Source: Neurospora crassa OR74A (Eukaryota; Ascomycota; Sordariomycetes; Sordariales; Sordariaceae). From it: a stretch of DNA of 64,000 nucleotides. Under the pieces are notes generated by a model that saw only the letters and a program-made list of their open reading frames with translations, was not told the DNA's origin and made no database searches. The position numbers and the translations under genes are program-made. Shown here in pieces: positions 32,996-44,985 of the stretch (its first letter is position 1; every line of letters starts with the position of its first letter). The stretch spans positions 4,464,001 through 4,528,000 of the forward strand of contig NC_026503.1 of assembly GCF_000182925.2 (NCBI RefSeq), given 5' to 3'.

Positions 32996-35900
32996 GGTTG
33001 TAGCCAGGGTTGATGTGAGTTGTCGCATGCATTTCAATATTGGGAGTAGTTGCCATGATGAATGTCTCTTTTCTTTTGCTGATACGATGAACAAAAAGAT
33101 CCTCAGTGCTTCATCATATTTTTTGCTCCGATCTGGGGCGTGTATCAAGTTCATTGTTGACAAGCGGGGTGGCAGGAGCATCGTGGCAGTGGGAACTACA
33201 ACAGATGGAAAGCTCAGGAAGGAACTAGTGGCCCGGCTTCCATGAGCAAATCTCCGGGTTTGCGTGATGGATCGATGGATGTCGCGCATTTGCGGCTGTA
33301 AAGGCAAGAAGAGACATGGAAGAAGAAGAACATTGGGAGAAGCGATATCATGGAGTCGACGGGGTTGAGCAGTTGGTTGACAGTTGGGTGCAACATGTCA
33401 AATTTCGAGTCCAGATGACCATGACGGCAATAACAACAGACATCAAACGACAATGATTACGAGCATCAACCGGACCGATGTACCTACCTGATTCACCCCC
33501 ACGGCCTACGAGTGAGGAGGCTCAAAGAAGAGCCCAATTGCTTGGACATGAAACCGGCGTAGTATCAAGCCCGAGATATCAGACCAGATGATCAAGGCTG
33601 CGCACGATAACAAGGCTGCAACACAACTGCTCGCCCCGTATACTTCATCCCAATGCTTTGCTTCAACGCTATTTACTGCGTGTGCTAATCTCCTTCCATT
33701 TCAGGTAGTACAGCTATTGGCTCTCATTGGAGATAGCTTCCCCTGATGTTTTTTTTCATTTGCCAACGGCCGGGACAATTGTGTGGCGATAACAAGGAAA
33801 CTTTGTGCAAACCATTTCAGGTCCCAGATTCCAGGAACTCGGTATTAACCTTGCCCCAACGTTCCAACAAGCAAAGGCACGACGAATCGGCAGCGCTGTA
33901 GCCCACTCATGGTTTGATGCCGTTGAAGCGGATGGTTCCCGCCGAGCCGAGGCCTGCACGGCGTTCCCAAAAAGGAAGAGCTGTCGTCGCCGGGCTCATG
34001 GGAAGCTCGGCTACGCCCGCGAAGTGAAAAAAGAGACACGTCCCTTGTTTGGCTGTCAATGGTAAGAGGGAGTCGCAGAAGATCCTCACGACATATCTGA
34101 TATCATTTGTTTGCCCTGAAAAACCGTCTGTCTAGTGCTATGAAGCGGGCAGTATTGCCCATGTTCCTACTAGTTTTGGGGACTAGCCTACTGCACAGCT
34201 CCTGATAGTGTCTGCAAATATTTTTTCCTTCTCCTGACGCCGGTGTTTACTTGCCCTAAACAGAACCCCCTTAGTCCTCAATGGTCGCGTTGTATCCTGG
34301 TATGGAAGCTGCATATTGGCATCATCCACAAAGTGACGGCCACCCAATAGGACAAGACTTGACCCTACACACCGGCCTCTTGAGGGTGTGTTCCTTGAAG
34401 AGGGCTGCAGAAGCCGCAGAACCGCAGCTGCTGACAGCATGACAGCTCGATGCCCCCCTGGCAAAGCATGTTGCGCATGTTTTGGATGCTACCATAGCAC
34501 AGACGACAGGCCTCCTAGTGGATGTAAACATCTGCCCATGCCCAACGCCGCGGTAGATCATCGATCTTCCCCATCCTTCGGGTTCCCGATTCCCGCCTGT
34601 CTGTCTCGCCAATACCCAGCACTAACGTGGGGGTGGGTGAAGAGTGGTTGGCTGAATATCCATCATGCACTCCTGCGTTCTGCCGGGGGAAAGAGGCTGC
34701 ACTGTTTGCATTTCCTGCCCATCATCTCCCCAGACTAAGTCCTCCGCCATTGCGGCCCTGCTCCCCGGGCCCGCTGCAGAGTTGACATCTCAAGAAGCCC
34801 AGACTCAAACAGCAGGCCGGCCAGTCGCCAAAGGGCAGCTGGAAGTCGAGGCCACATCGTGGCCCTTCCTGAGCGTGGCTAACCGCAATCGTCTTGCCCC
34901 CGTTCCACGGTACAGTCACGGCAAAGTCGCGGGCAGGCACGGGTAGCCAGGACTACAGTCCCTGCTCGCCACCGGGCTGCTGATGGGGCTGCAAACCGCG
35001 AAGCCGAGACCAGGAAAGGCAATGGTCATGTCCACTCCTCCCAGCTGAGCCTCCTGTCACTTGACGAGAGTCGTGAGATATGATAGCTCCCTCCCGGGCC
35101 CTGGCCGGACTCGAAAAGCAGGCCTAGAAGATATGCGGCCCGAATGTTTTCCTCGTGCGCTCATTTCAAGTACGAGCGGAATAAGAAACTGGAACTTGCT
35201 CCATCAACGGAAAGGAAAGATCAGTCATCCCATCTAGGAAATCCAGCGTCCACAATGAGCATGGTCTCCGCCTTCACCTGCCTGAACTGCCATCAGGCTC
35301 CATCACAATCTCCCAGTGCAAAGAGATGGGATGGCTGAATGGGATGGACACTAGGCAAAACAATGACCCCCTGATACCCACTCCTTGGCGCCATGTAGCT
35401 TGCGGGGAAGATAACTCGTCAGCGAGAGATATCAGAATAATACTTAGACCTCTGGATGTCACTGACTCTGTATATCTGTGTTCCAGTCCGAGACACTTGA
35501 AACGTGGTGAACCATCATTCAGACTTCCGTCAGTAATAGCCACCTCCACTTTCTTTGCCTTGCCTTGCACTCGTTCTGTCACATTGTAATTGTTACACTC
35601 CCATCGTCTCTCTTCGGATCTGCCGAGCACACCTCGACCCTACACTCGCCAAACTCCGACACTCAGCTGTCATCTGAGATCCTATCCACCAAGCCTTGGA
35701 GGTTCCCGCTCACTGGCACCGCCTTTCCATCTCCCCACTACCGCAGCCAGAAACTTGAGCCAACCATATCCAACCCAGTGAAGGAACAGGTGGTTAGAGT
35801 CAAGGCATCCACCCAGAAAATTCTCAGGTTATCCCGGAAAGTTCGTCCTCGGCTGCCTACTTAATACTTGCATGACGAACCAGAAATCCCAACCAGATCT

Positions 35901-36299
35901 GACCGCACCGCGCGCACGAGCCCGACGATTTGTTGACCGTTGTCAGGCAGCAAGGAGGAGTTCTTTGAACCTTTCCCCTCCCGCATCACCACACCACGCC
36001 ATCGTTGCGGGGCTCCTCCACCGACCCGGAGGGCAGCAGAACACCCTTTGGAGCAAGACAAGTGCCACGCAAAGACGCAGAGCAGCGGTGAAGATCGAGA
36101 AGAATTATTGAGGGGAAATAATCGAAGGTATACAGAGATACTATCGAGAACTTTGACGGCAGTGTGGTGAAAATCACACCCGACTGGTCTGTCCTCCACC
36201 AAGGACCTGGACGACGGCGGAGAACAGACGTAAGGAACAGGCTTGCAAAGCAACTTGGAGCTCACCGCCGACTTTCTCTCCAGCGAAGACACCAAGAAG

Positions 36300-39200
36300 A
36301 TGTTTATCAGTGACCCAAGACCCTCTCAAGAGGAAGCCGACGAGATGGTTTGGCACAATAACCTCCTCGAAGCAGCCACTACACCCTCAGTTACTGCTAC
36401 AACCGGCTTTCCACCTCCTTCTCACAACAACCTTAATGGTCTTGACAACCAGTGGAACAAATACGTGAATCTAGAAGACTTCTGTCAAACGGCACACACC
36501 AACGACAGCGTCACTGTTCCGTCCCTCTACCACCTTCATCACAATCTTCAGTTTGACCCATCTTCTTCTCACCTGGACATGGACATGGACATGATGACTT
36601 CCTTCAACACGTCCTTTGACACCATGTCTGCAAGTTCGCCGTCAGTGGGCGCCACATGGAGCGAATCATCTCCAGAGTACGAGACGTGTCGCCAACATGA
36701 AGGACATGGAAACAGCAACAACAACACCAGCAGCAGCTTCAACCGGCCTTCCACCGGAAGCAATCCAAGTAATGACGCACAGTCTTTCTCTCCCACGAGT
36801 GACGCAAGTTGGGGTTCGTCTCCCGCTCCGGTATGTGTGGAGTTCTCTTCTGTTTTCCTGTCTTTTGTCTCCATCTGTGTCTCTGTTTCTGTTTCTCTTC
36901 TCCATTCCTTTTCCCGATACATTACCCCAAACCCTTCGCTTTTTTCTTTGTTCAGCATATACAAACAAACCAACATTGAACATGTTACTGATCAGAGAGT
37001 ACTTTCAACAGCAGATCCAGGGCAGCTACATGGACCTTTCGGATACCATTGCCACCACCACTACCACTAGCGCTAGCATCACCTCTCCTCACAGCAACAG
37101 CGGCATGTCTGCCTATCCCGGTCATCAGCAGCAGCAACAACAACAACAGCAGGCAACAGAGCTATCACAACACGGACTTACAGATGCGTCCGCGTGTCTA
37201 CAAGGAACTGTTGAGACAGACACGCTCTTCAACGATGCCAGTGGTGCTCCTCCTAACCAACAAACTCTGCCGAATTTCGGCGTGGTCTGGACCTCGGCCC
37301 CATCGTCATCACAGCCATCTATCATTTCGGCTTCGTCCCCGTTTGTTGCTTCCCATCAAGCTCAACCAAGGTGGCACAACCTGCACCAGTACTCTGTCTC
37401 TGGTGAGCCAATGTTGGACGAACCTCGGTTGTCCTCGTCACTTTCCCTCGACAACATGTCCGAAGGAGGCATGTCTACCATGCCGCCCAGCCCCATCGAC
37501 CCGTTCCACAGTATTGGCGCTGGCACTGGTCACCACTCACTGCCTCTGGGGTATGACGGCCTCCCCAGCCCTACGCACAGCAGCTTCGGAGTTGGACCCT
37601 CTTCTAGCAACGGCGGTGTCTCACTTCAGCACCAGCACCAACAGCAGCAGTACCCATCAGTCATGCTCAACGACAGCGGCCTTCCGTTTGACAACACTGG
37701 CGGTAGTAACTTCTCAAATCATCCGTCCTTGTCCCCCTCCTCATCCGGTGCCAGCGGTGGTGACGTTCTCTTCCGAGGTCCCATCTCCAATCGCACGGTA
37801 TTCGACTACCCGCCTTCGGGTTCTTCACACCTTCAACATGACGCCAATGTCGCCCTAAAGGCTGAGGGGCCATTGGCTGTTGCGCCTACCTCGCTCTGGC
37901 TGAACAACCCTCACCACAAAACACCGACGCCTCATCCCTCTCCCGAGTCATCCCCCATTGGTGCAAACAGCTTCTTCCATCAGAACCAAATGCCTCTGCC
38001 TCTTGAATTTGGCAGCAGCAACGCTCATTTTGGAACCAGTCCGCATATCAACACCAGTCAACTACACCCGCACTACGTCCAACAACAGCAGGCAAGCAAC
38101 CGGGCACAACGCAAGTCCCTCCCTCACCACCCCCCGCATCGTGGAATGGGCGGTGGTGGCCGGCCATCCAGCCCCCGTTACAACCCCGCCGTCATGACAA
38201 CCCGAGAGATGCTCCCCTCTCATCCCAACTCTCCTTCCATGGCCTGGGCACATCACCAGGGACAAGGCCATCCTCACGGTCTTCCTCATCAACATCCCTT
38301 GATGATGAAGCCAAACACCATTCCCTCCCACCATCGCCAGCAACCTCACGCCTCACTGGCTTCCATGTCCTCTCATTCCCGGAGACAACAGCCCTTCCAC
38401 CACGGCGTCCACCCCTACCATAGCCTGCCCTCCTCTGCTAGCAAGCGTCGCAATCAAGGTCATCAAGATCACGTAACCGACCACCTCAAGCGCGCTAGAG
38501 CGGAACAAGACGCACTTCTGGTGAAGCTTCGCAACCAAGGAAAGTCGTACAAGCAGATTCGCCAGATTGGACGCTTCACGGAGGCGGAGTCGACTCTCAG
38601 GGGACGGTACAGGACTTTGACAAAGAGTAGGGAGCAGAGGGTCAGGAGACCGGAGTGGACTGATAAGGATGTGAGTATTGCCTCGATTCCCGGTTAGAAC
38701 GGAAATTTGAAGAGCAAAAAAAAAGGGGATGATGGCTAACTTGAGTGAAAACAGTTACGTCTCCTAGAAAAAGCCGTCCGCGAATTTGCCAAAGGGCCAT
38801 TGAGCGTTACTTACTCCAACCCATCCAACCCTACCTCTTCCTCCTCTTCCTCCTCTTCCGCTGGCCCACCTTCGACAACAACAACAACAACAGCACCCAC
38901 CGACGAAGCAATGAGCATCACCTCCCTCGTTTCTACCTCCAGAGACACCACCAGCGCCACCTCCCCATCCCCCTCCTCTTCCTCCTCTACAACCCACCCA
39001 GCAGCAGCCCAAAAACCAAGCACTCCAAAAGGTATCCCAACCACCACCACCAAAATCCCCTGGAAACAAGTCTCCCACTACATCTTCTCCAAAGGCGGGT
39101 CCTACAAGTTCGGCAACGCCACGGTCCGCAAGCGGTGGGAGGAACTGATGCGCGACCAGCTTGCAAAGGGCAAGGATTTGCAAAAGCCGTTTTACGAGCA

Positions 39201-39723
39201 GCGGAGTAAGCGGAGTGCTTATAGCCATTTGCTTTCCACTTCCCATTCCCATTCCCATTCCCAATCTCTGTCTCAGGCTAGCGCTTCTTCCGCTTCCGCT
39301 TCTGGGTTTGTTGCGTCCAGGGGTGCTGCCTCTACCCGACAAGCTCAGAGGGCCGCCGGCGTGGGTGAAGACAGGGGTACAAGTATGGTCAAGCGTGAGC
39401 CTGCTTCTTCTTCTTCTTCTTCTTCTTCTTCTTTTGTGAAGACGGAGAGAAGGGAAGAAGAAAAGGACAACAACAACAACAACAACAACAACGTCAATGA
39501 CGGAGATGGCAATCTGGCGTACTCTGATTGGCTGGATATGAGTGTCTTAGGGGATGATGCTGAGGAAAACCATAACCATAACGGCAACGGCAACGGCACT
39601 GATGGCGATGGGGAGTACGAGCTGTCTGATGCGTCTGATTCGGAGGAAGACGATGAAGAAGATGAGGAGGAGGAGGAAGAGGAAGAAGAAGAGGATTCGG
39701 ATGGTGATTACATGGAGGAGTGA
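36300..39723 (+). CDS. Myb/SANT-like DNA-binding protein, three exons
   Basis: Exons 36300-36830, 37012-38670 and 38755-39723 give 1,052 aa. Both joins are phase 0; donors are GTATGT and GTGAGT, acceptors CAACAG and AACAG. The first 640 residues are disordered and rich in Ser, Asn, Gln, His and Pro, with a poly-Gln run, as in fungal transcription factors. Around 665-735 lies a Myb-like unit (LLVKLRNQGKSYKQIRQIGR, then a TEAESTLRGRYRTL helix). A second unit starts at RPEWTDKDLRLLEKAVREF and resumes after about 85 low-complexity residues at IPWKQVSHYIF and NATVRKRWEEL. A C-terminal tail of about 180 residues ends in a very acidic Asp/Glu run, a possible activation or histone-binding region. A nuclear transcriptional role is inferred. 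An upstream non-coding exon is possible (see 36230-36284). No specific ortholog was recognised. Confidence 0.78.
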
Positions 39724-40877
39724 TTATCGTCCTCATACCGTCCTCCTTTATTCCTGCCTCTCTCTCTCTCTTTTTCTGGAGTTCGTTTCTTACTCTCCGG
39801 TCTTCATCTACCTGGTTTTCGTTCACACTAATCACAGAACTGTCGTCACTTGATGGTTCTCCATCTACGCGGAAGAAATGTGTGTGTGTATATACCTACC
39901 TACGAGTTCCCTTTTCTGTACTTTTGTTAGTACCGTGCAGCCTTTTCTGTACCGATACCTAAAGACAGAACGGACGGGGCTCGTTACAAGTACAATGGTA
40001 CCACTACAAGCACATACATATACACGCACACACGCACGCAGGGAGATAGACAAGCAGGTGAACAGACGACAGCGGAAGGGTCCAGATGGGTGATGGTATG
40101 GTCAGATGGAGAGGAGAGAAAAGGAGGGGGAGCAAATCAATAAGGAAGGGAGAAAGAGACATAGATAGACAGAGAACGGAACTCAACATAGGATAGGTAA
40201 TAGCATCGAAACACGCCAGGGACGGGAATTACGAAAGGGAAAGGAAAAAAAAAAGCAGGTAAAGGGACTTAATGGACAGGACCACGCCAGGAAGGAAAAT
40301 GCAAAAAAGGAAAGGAAAAGGAAAAGGGGAATGTCAAAAGGACCTGGCGTTGCGTTTCGGTACATACATTACTTAGTTTTTACTTCATCCAGGAGTTCGG
40401 ATATTTCAGCGGGTTTCTTCGTCACTACTGTCATTTTCCTATCCGTTTTTTTTTCTGGTGTTCATATGGCGGGCTCGGCTCGGTTCGGGAGACAAGGCAG
40501 GCGGAGAGGAAATAGGATGCAAACGGTGGTCACTGGGTCTAGACTTCCACTTGCGGTGTTAGACAGGTAGACACAGTTCAGAACTGTAATATCGATTTCA
40601 TGTTATAGAGAAACATGCTTTGATTGATGGTATCGTTCATTGCTGGAGCGATGGTGATGCGTTGTCGTTCAGTGTCGTGATGCCCAACTCCGTCCGGGTA
40701 ACCGGAGAAGCCCATTCAATTGTCTCACCAACGAACCGGAACCTGGCACACAAGCTGCAAGAGGCCCGACACCAGCCCGCCCGCCTCTTCCAACGGACGG
40801 ATGGACGTAGACGGTTCAAACGGACATCCATCTAGCAGCTTGCCACCTCCTGTCTTCGCTAGCTCCTCACCACCTCC
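39724..40877. other. Convergent 3' spacer
   Basis: Lies between the ends of the SANT gene (+) and the Ap4A phosphorylase gene (-). CT-rich, then purine-rich AAAGGGAAAGG-type sequence. Small frames such as 40331-40570 and 40620-40835 have no support. Confidence 0.45.
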
Positions 40878-42218
40878 TCACAACATCCCCTTCCTCCCGT
40901 CTTTCCTCCCCTCTCCCCTCTCACCCTCACAATCATTAGGCACCCCAATCACCCTCAACAACTCCCCCACCTTTTCCGGATTCCTCCTCAACGCATCCCA
41001 CTCCCTCTGACTCTTGACCAGCGCCGTGCCCGCCAACACAGTCCCATTGAGCGCTAACTTGCCCACCACCACCTCTTCTCCCGTCTCCGGATTCTTTCCC
41101 GTTATCGCTGATCCTTCCGCCAGCCGAGGAACAATAACCATGACGTCCCGCGTCATGGCCAAGTTGTACGAGATGGTTGCTTCGCCGCCTGTTTGTATCT
41201 CGTCGGCCTTTTCCTCCCCTTCTGCTGTCTCTCCCTTTGTCGTCGAATCTTGCTGTGGTTGCCGTGATGCACGGGACTGTTGTAAAGACAGCTGATGATA
41301 CAGCCGCACAGCCTCCCTAGCGCGTCTATACAACTCCAAATAAACCTGGTGTACTTCCTCCCCTGACATTTCCGGCGTCAGCCGCTCTGCAAAGGTCTTG
41401 AACGGTAGTAACTTCCCTTCCGTTTCCTTGTTGTCAACCAGTTTCTGCGCCAGGACCTCCCACCTCATCTTCTTCTTTCCCTTGGCCTCCTCTATTGTTT
41501 CCATCTCCCTCTCCGTCTCAACACATTCCAACCCCTCCCTCATCTTCTCCACCACCAAAAGCTGTAAATGCCTATGCGGCTGACTCGCCCCACTATGCTC
41601 ACCACAATTGAAGAACGCAAACAACTTTGGTTCTTCCCCTCCTTCTGTTGTTTCATTTCCATCATCACTTCTTCTTTCCCCATTGTACTGTTGTTGATAG
41701 TGGTGGTGATAAACCTCAATACACCCCCTCACAGCTTCCAAGTCCTCTCTCTCCAACAAGTCCGTCTGCTCTTTATACTCTTTCGTACAGAGAATAAAAT
41801 GCTCAGGGACAATCGCAAACTTGTTCAGCACCAGGTTATGGTGCGGAGGAAGCGGACAGACGAGCATGGCAGGGGAGGGATTATCAAAGGGGTCGAAGAC
41901 AGGCTTCTTTCTTGGGGGTTCGGCGGGAAGGCCATTTTCGCTGGGGATGATGGGGTTGGGATTAGGCGCTTTGGGCTTGTTGGCTAGCGAAGGAGAGAAA
42001 CGGAGTTGGAACTGGTTGGGTTTGAGGGATAGGTTAGGATTGAAGCTTAAAAAAGTCAGATTTAGCGAATGGATGGATGGAAAACATACAGGAATGGAAT
42101 TGACGTCCACCAAGGTCACTTGGGTCGGATAAAAGTTGACGTCGCCTGATGCGCGCGCCTTGTTGAAGGCCGTCCGGACGAGCTCGGGGAGGTTTGGCGG
42201 GGCTTTGATTGGCGACAT
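40878..42218 (-). CDS. Ap4A phosphorylase (ATP adenylyltransferase, Apa1/Apa2 type), two exons
   Basis: Exons 42218-42090 and 42011-40878 give 420 aa. It splits diadenosine tetraphosphate with phosphate to ATP and ADP and runs in reverse as ADP-sulfurylase or adenylyltransferase; cytosolic or nuclear. The HIT-like active site is GEHSGASQPHRHLQLL, with the HxH of the catalytic loop. Upstream HNLVLNKFAIVPEHFILCTKEY is the nucleotide-binding strand region. The C-terminal Apa1/2 domain is visible (MTRDVMVIVPRLAEGS, then LNGTVLAGTALVKSQREW). The intron 42012-42089 (78 nt, GTATGT, branch CCTAAC, ACCAG) is in frame and stop-free. Splicing restores NSIPFQLRFSPSLA, as expected for the family. The frame is also open upstream to 42440, but the MSPIKAPPNLPELV start at 42218 fits the family length. 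Confidence 0.88.
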   Translation of the reverse strand: MSPIKAPPNLPELVRTAFNKARASGDVNFYPTQVTLVDVNSIPVCFPSIHSLNLTFLSFNPNLSLKPNQFQLRFSPSLANKPKAPNPNPIIPSENGLPAEPPRKKPVFDPFDNPSPAMLVCPLPPHHNLVLNKFAIVPEHFILCTKEYKEQTDLLEREDLEAVRGCIEVYHHHYQQQYNGERRSDDGNETTEGGEEPKLFAFFNCGEHSGASQPHRHLQLLVVEKMREGLECVETEREMETIEEAKGKKKMRWEVLAQKLVDNKETEGKLLPFKTFAERLTPEMSGEEVHQVYLELYRRAREAVRLYHQLSLQQSRASRQPQQDSTTKGETAEGEEKADEIQTGGEATISYNLAMTRDVMVIVPRLAEGSAITGKNPETGEEVVVGKLALNGTVLAGTALVKSQREWDALRRNPEKVGELLRVIGVPNDCEGERGEGRKDGRKGML

Positions 42219-42561
42219 GACTGTGTCTGTGTCTGTCAAGTACAAGTAAATGCGATGCGCTGCGCAATTGACTTTTGCGTCGTCGCGTTCTGTGTGTTGG
42301 CCGTTGTCAGGAGGAAGTTTGGAGAACGTGGGGTCGATTGCCGTCGCGAATAGCTTCGATGAGGTCATGGGTGGCCCGTGCGCTGTTCCCCATGCATACT
42401 TCAACTTACTATGAGCGCTGATGGAACGGAAGTAGGGCAAGCAAACAGTAAGAGTAGAACATGAATATTACGAGTAGTTTATGCTATGCCATCGTGCAAT
42501 GCTACGGGTATCTCATCCTTCCTGGACTCGGTGGTTGTCGTCCCATCACTCCAGTCATGAC
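42219..42561. other. Short spacer between Ap4A phosphorylase and FIT genes
   Basis: Tail-to-head spacing of 343 bp: 3' flank of the FIT gene and promoter of the phosphorylase gene, both on the minus strand. The phosphorylase frame stays open through part of it (to 42440) without family resemblance. Confidence 0.5.
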
Positions 42562-43853
42562 TCAAACACCAGGCAGGCCAACAATTCCACGCAACGCCGG
42601 GACGAAGCGCGGCACAATGTACGTAAAGTACAATCCCATGAGCGCGACAAGAAGCCCAGTAAGCTGTTCACACACCCAAGTTAGCAATCAATCTGCCTCC
42701 TCAATACTTCCGTTAACGGGGGGAAACTCACCTTCTCAAACCACGTATGAAAGTAAATCGCCGTCATCAACAACATCCACGCACTCAATCCCACCACTAC
42801 AAAGACCACCTTCCCCCCATGTCCCAACGCATCCCACAGGCCCCCTCCCGTAACCACGTCCCTCACCTCCCTAGCCTCATCCATCTCCGGGCTATAATCA
42901 TCCCACCTCTTATCAGCAGCCAAATCCGTTCCCGCCGACTTGACCGCCCCATCACCCATCACCACCGTCCTCTCATCCCTCACACTCCGTCTCCAATAAT
43001 GCCTCGCAACCACCCACCCAACCTCCTGCACCAAAAACGCACTCCCCAAAACCAACAAAAACACATGACCCGAGATATCGTGGCCGCCCTGCCACTTGCC
43101 TCCGGCCGCCTTACACGCCGCCGCCGTGACAAACTCCTTCAAGCCCGCCACTTCCACGTTGCTCCCAACAGGCCCAGGCATCGCATCCGCCTTCACCTGC
43201 GCGTTCACCCGCCCTTGCGCCTCCTGACACTTGCCTCCCGTGACGCGAAACCCGCGATCGACAATCGCGGGACCAAAGAACCATTGTGTCACAAAAACCC
43301 ACCAGAGCGTTACTAGCCCCCATCTCACCACGGCTTTTATTTTTCTTCCGGTTCCACTTCCATTGTCTCCCCCCCGAGTTCCAGTCATGTTGTTGTTGTT
43401 GTTGCTGTTGTAGCCAGGATGACTAAACAAAAACCCAAAGAAAGAAACAGTAATCCAGAACCACGCCCTCTTGACGAAAAAGACATTGAACAAGTTATCT
43501 TTGCGCGCAAAGTACGAGGGGATGGCATCGCCGCTTTGGACGTGCGATTGCGAGACGAAGTCGTAAGGGCTGGAGCGGGCGGACGGGTTGAGCAGGGAGA
43601 AGAGGGTGCCGAAGAGGAGGAGGGTCGGGTACAGCGCGAGAGCGACGAGTTCGGTGCGCGTGGGGTAGTGCGGGTTGTTGCGCTGGCTGGTAGTAGTAGT
43701 TTTGGTAGTTTGGGTTCTTCCCCCGTTGGATGCCGACGAGAGTTCGGGGGAGGAGGCCATGGTGGAAGAGAGCTTCTTGCGCTGGGTCAAGGCTGCGGAG
43801 GGTTGTTCGTCGAGGGAGGAGGAGGGGACGGCTGAGGGTGGTGGCGCGTCCAT
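42562..43853 (-). CDS. FIT-family ER protein (FIT2/Scs3), two exons
   Basis: Exons 43853-42732 and 42663-42562 give 407 aa. The 68-nt intron has GTGAGT and AACAG with branch CTAAC. It is a membrane protein of the endoplasmic reticulum. FIT2/Scs3 proteins are acyl-CoA diphosphatases needed for ER lipid balance and lipid-droplet budding. About 95 residues of Ser/Thr-rich cytosolic N-terminus precede several spans (LVALALYPTLLLFGTLF, WFWITVSFFGFLF, WGLVTLWWVFVTQWFFG, VFLLVLGSAFLVQEVGW, VVFVVVGLSAWMLLMTAIYF). The first catalytic His is in GGHDISGHVF and the second in YFHTWFEK. Exon 2 supplies the last span (LTGLLVALMGLYFTYIVP). A luminal stretch rich in Cys and Gly lies between spans 3 and 4. The HDISGH motif makes the family assignment firm. 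Confidence 0.88.
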
Positions 43854-44985
43854 TTAGGTGGTGGTGTTATTATTTTTTTTGGTTTTGTTACGGCGTAAGT
43901 TAATCGTCGTTCGACAGGATTGTTCGTTTGGCTATCGCAAGGGAGAGTGACTTCGCGATGCTGGTGTGTTGCCAGTTCAGGGAGAGCGTGACGGAGCTGG
44001 TGAATAGTTCGAGTAATGACAGTTTGTGTTTTAGGACGTAGTCGACATCGCAGGAGAGAATGAAAAAGGTCTGAGACAAGTAGAAGTTGGCATAAAAGAG
44101 ATCAGCAACAAGTTGTGACGATATTCTTGCTGTACACTAGTCGTCCGACCTTGCTCTTTTGGGACCCAGAGCCAAGGAGTGAGTGTGTCGCGATGCAAGA
44201 TTGTTTGAGGGACCGAAAGGCCGCTATGACGTTACTACCTATCGAGCTGACCTTGCCTGCCCCGTTTGCGCTGCGGTCTTGCCAAGTTGCGACTTCGCTA
44301 TGACTGCGACCGAGGTTGATGACTCAGCAAGCAAGTGCGTACTACATACATCTGAAGCTGGCAATAACCCTAACCCGTAGAAGCACCTAGCACAATCAGG
44401 AGACATCTGCCATCAACGCCATCAACGCCACGGCTGCCATCACCAACCAAGCACACACTTGGAAGGCTGTCACCCAGTCACTCGAACAATGGAACAAAGA
44501 CAAGTCCTTTTAAATCAAAAATCTATTTTTGGCAGTCTTCACCCATTAGCTGAAGAGATGCCATCATATGTTCATGAAGGGTGGTGCTTGCTATATACGA
44601 ATCTCCTTTTTCTTTCTAAACACCGACTTTTCCATCGTGCTGCTGAATATCAATGCCAAGGTCAACTGGTATCATATGTAAAAAGTGAAGCCGCAAAGTT
44701 TCCTGTGTGTACCCTCCATTGTGACCCCCCTCTGTTGTTCAAGGTGAACGCCGAACCAAATGATGTAGAAAAAGCAAACTGATGCAGAAATAAGAGACCG
44801 AAGAACCAAGATGAAACCAAAGAAAAATTCAAGACAAAAGGTGAAAAGGCGATCCTGAATGTCAGGCCGTTCAGAAGAATCGAAAAATGTTGGTCATGAG
44901 AAGTGAAATCCAAGAAGAAGAAAAAAGTGGCCAAAGACCAAGAACCTCTTTGCGCGTTACATAGCACTACTCACAGCCCAACCGC
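43854..44985. other. Spacer between FIT and GH55 genes
   Basis: Promoter side of the FIT gene and 3' side of the glucanase. The + frame 44459-44782 has no family features. The short CATCAACGC tandem around 44413-44430 is the only structure seen. Confidence 0.45.

Larger units (their letters stand above)
30976..36299. other. 5.3-kb accessory-looking stretch with no firm gene
   Basis: No domain-bearing gene was found. It contains a 68-base T homopolymer (31212-31279), overlapping frames on both strands at 31741-32343 and 32321-32995 (listed separately), many short frames, and a leader-like segment from about 35,560. A GT-AG intron-like interval (36230-36284, donor GTAAGG, acceptor CTCCAG) just before the next ATG could be a 5'UTR intron of the SANT gene. 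Confidence 0.4.
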
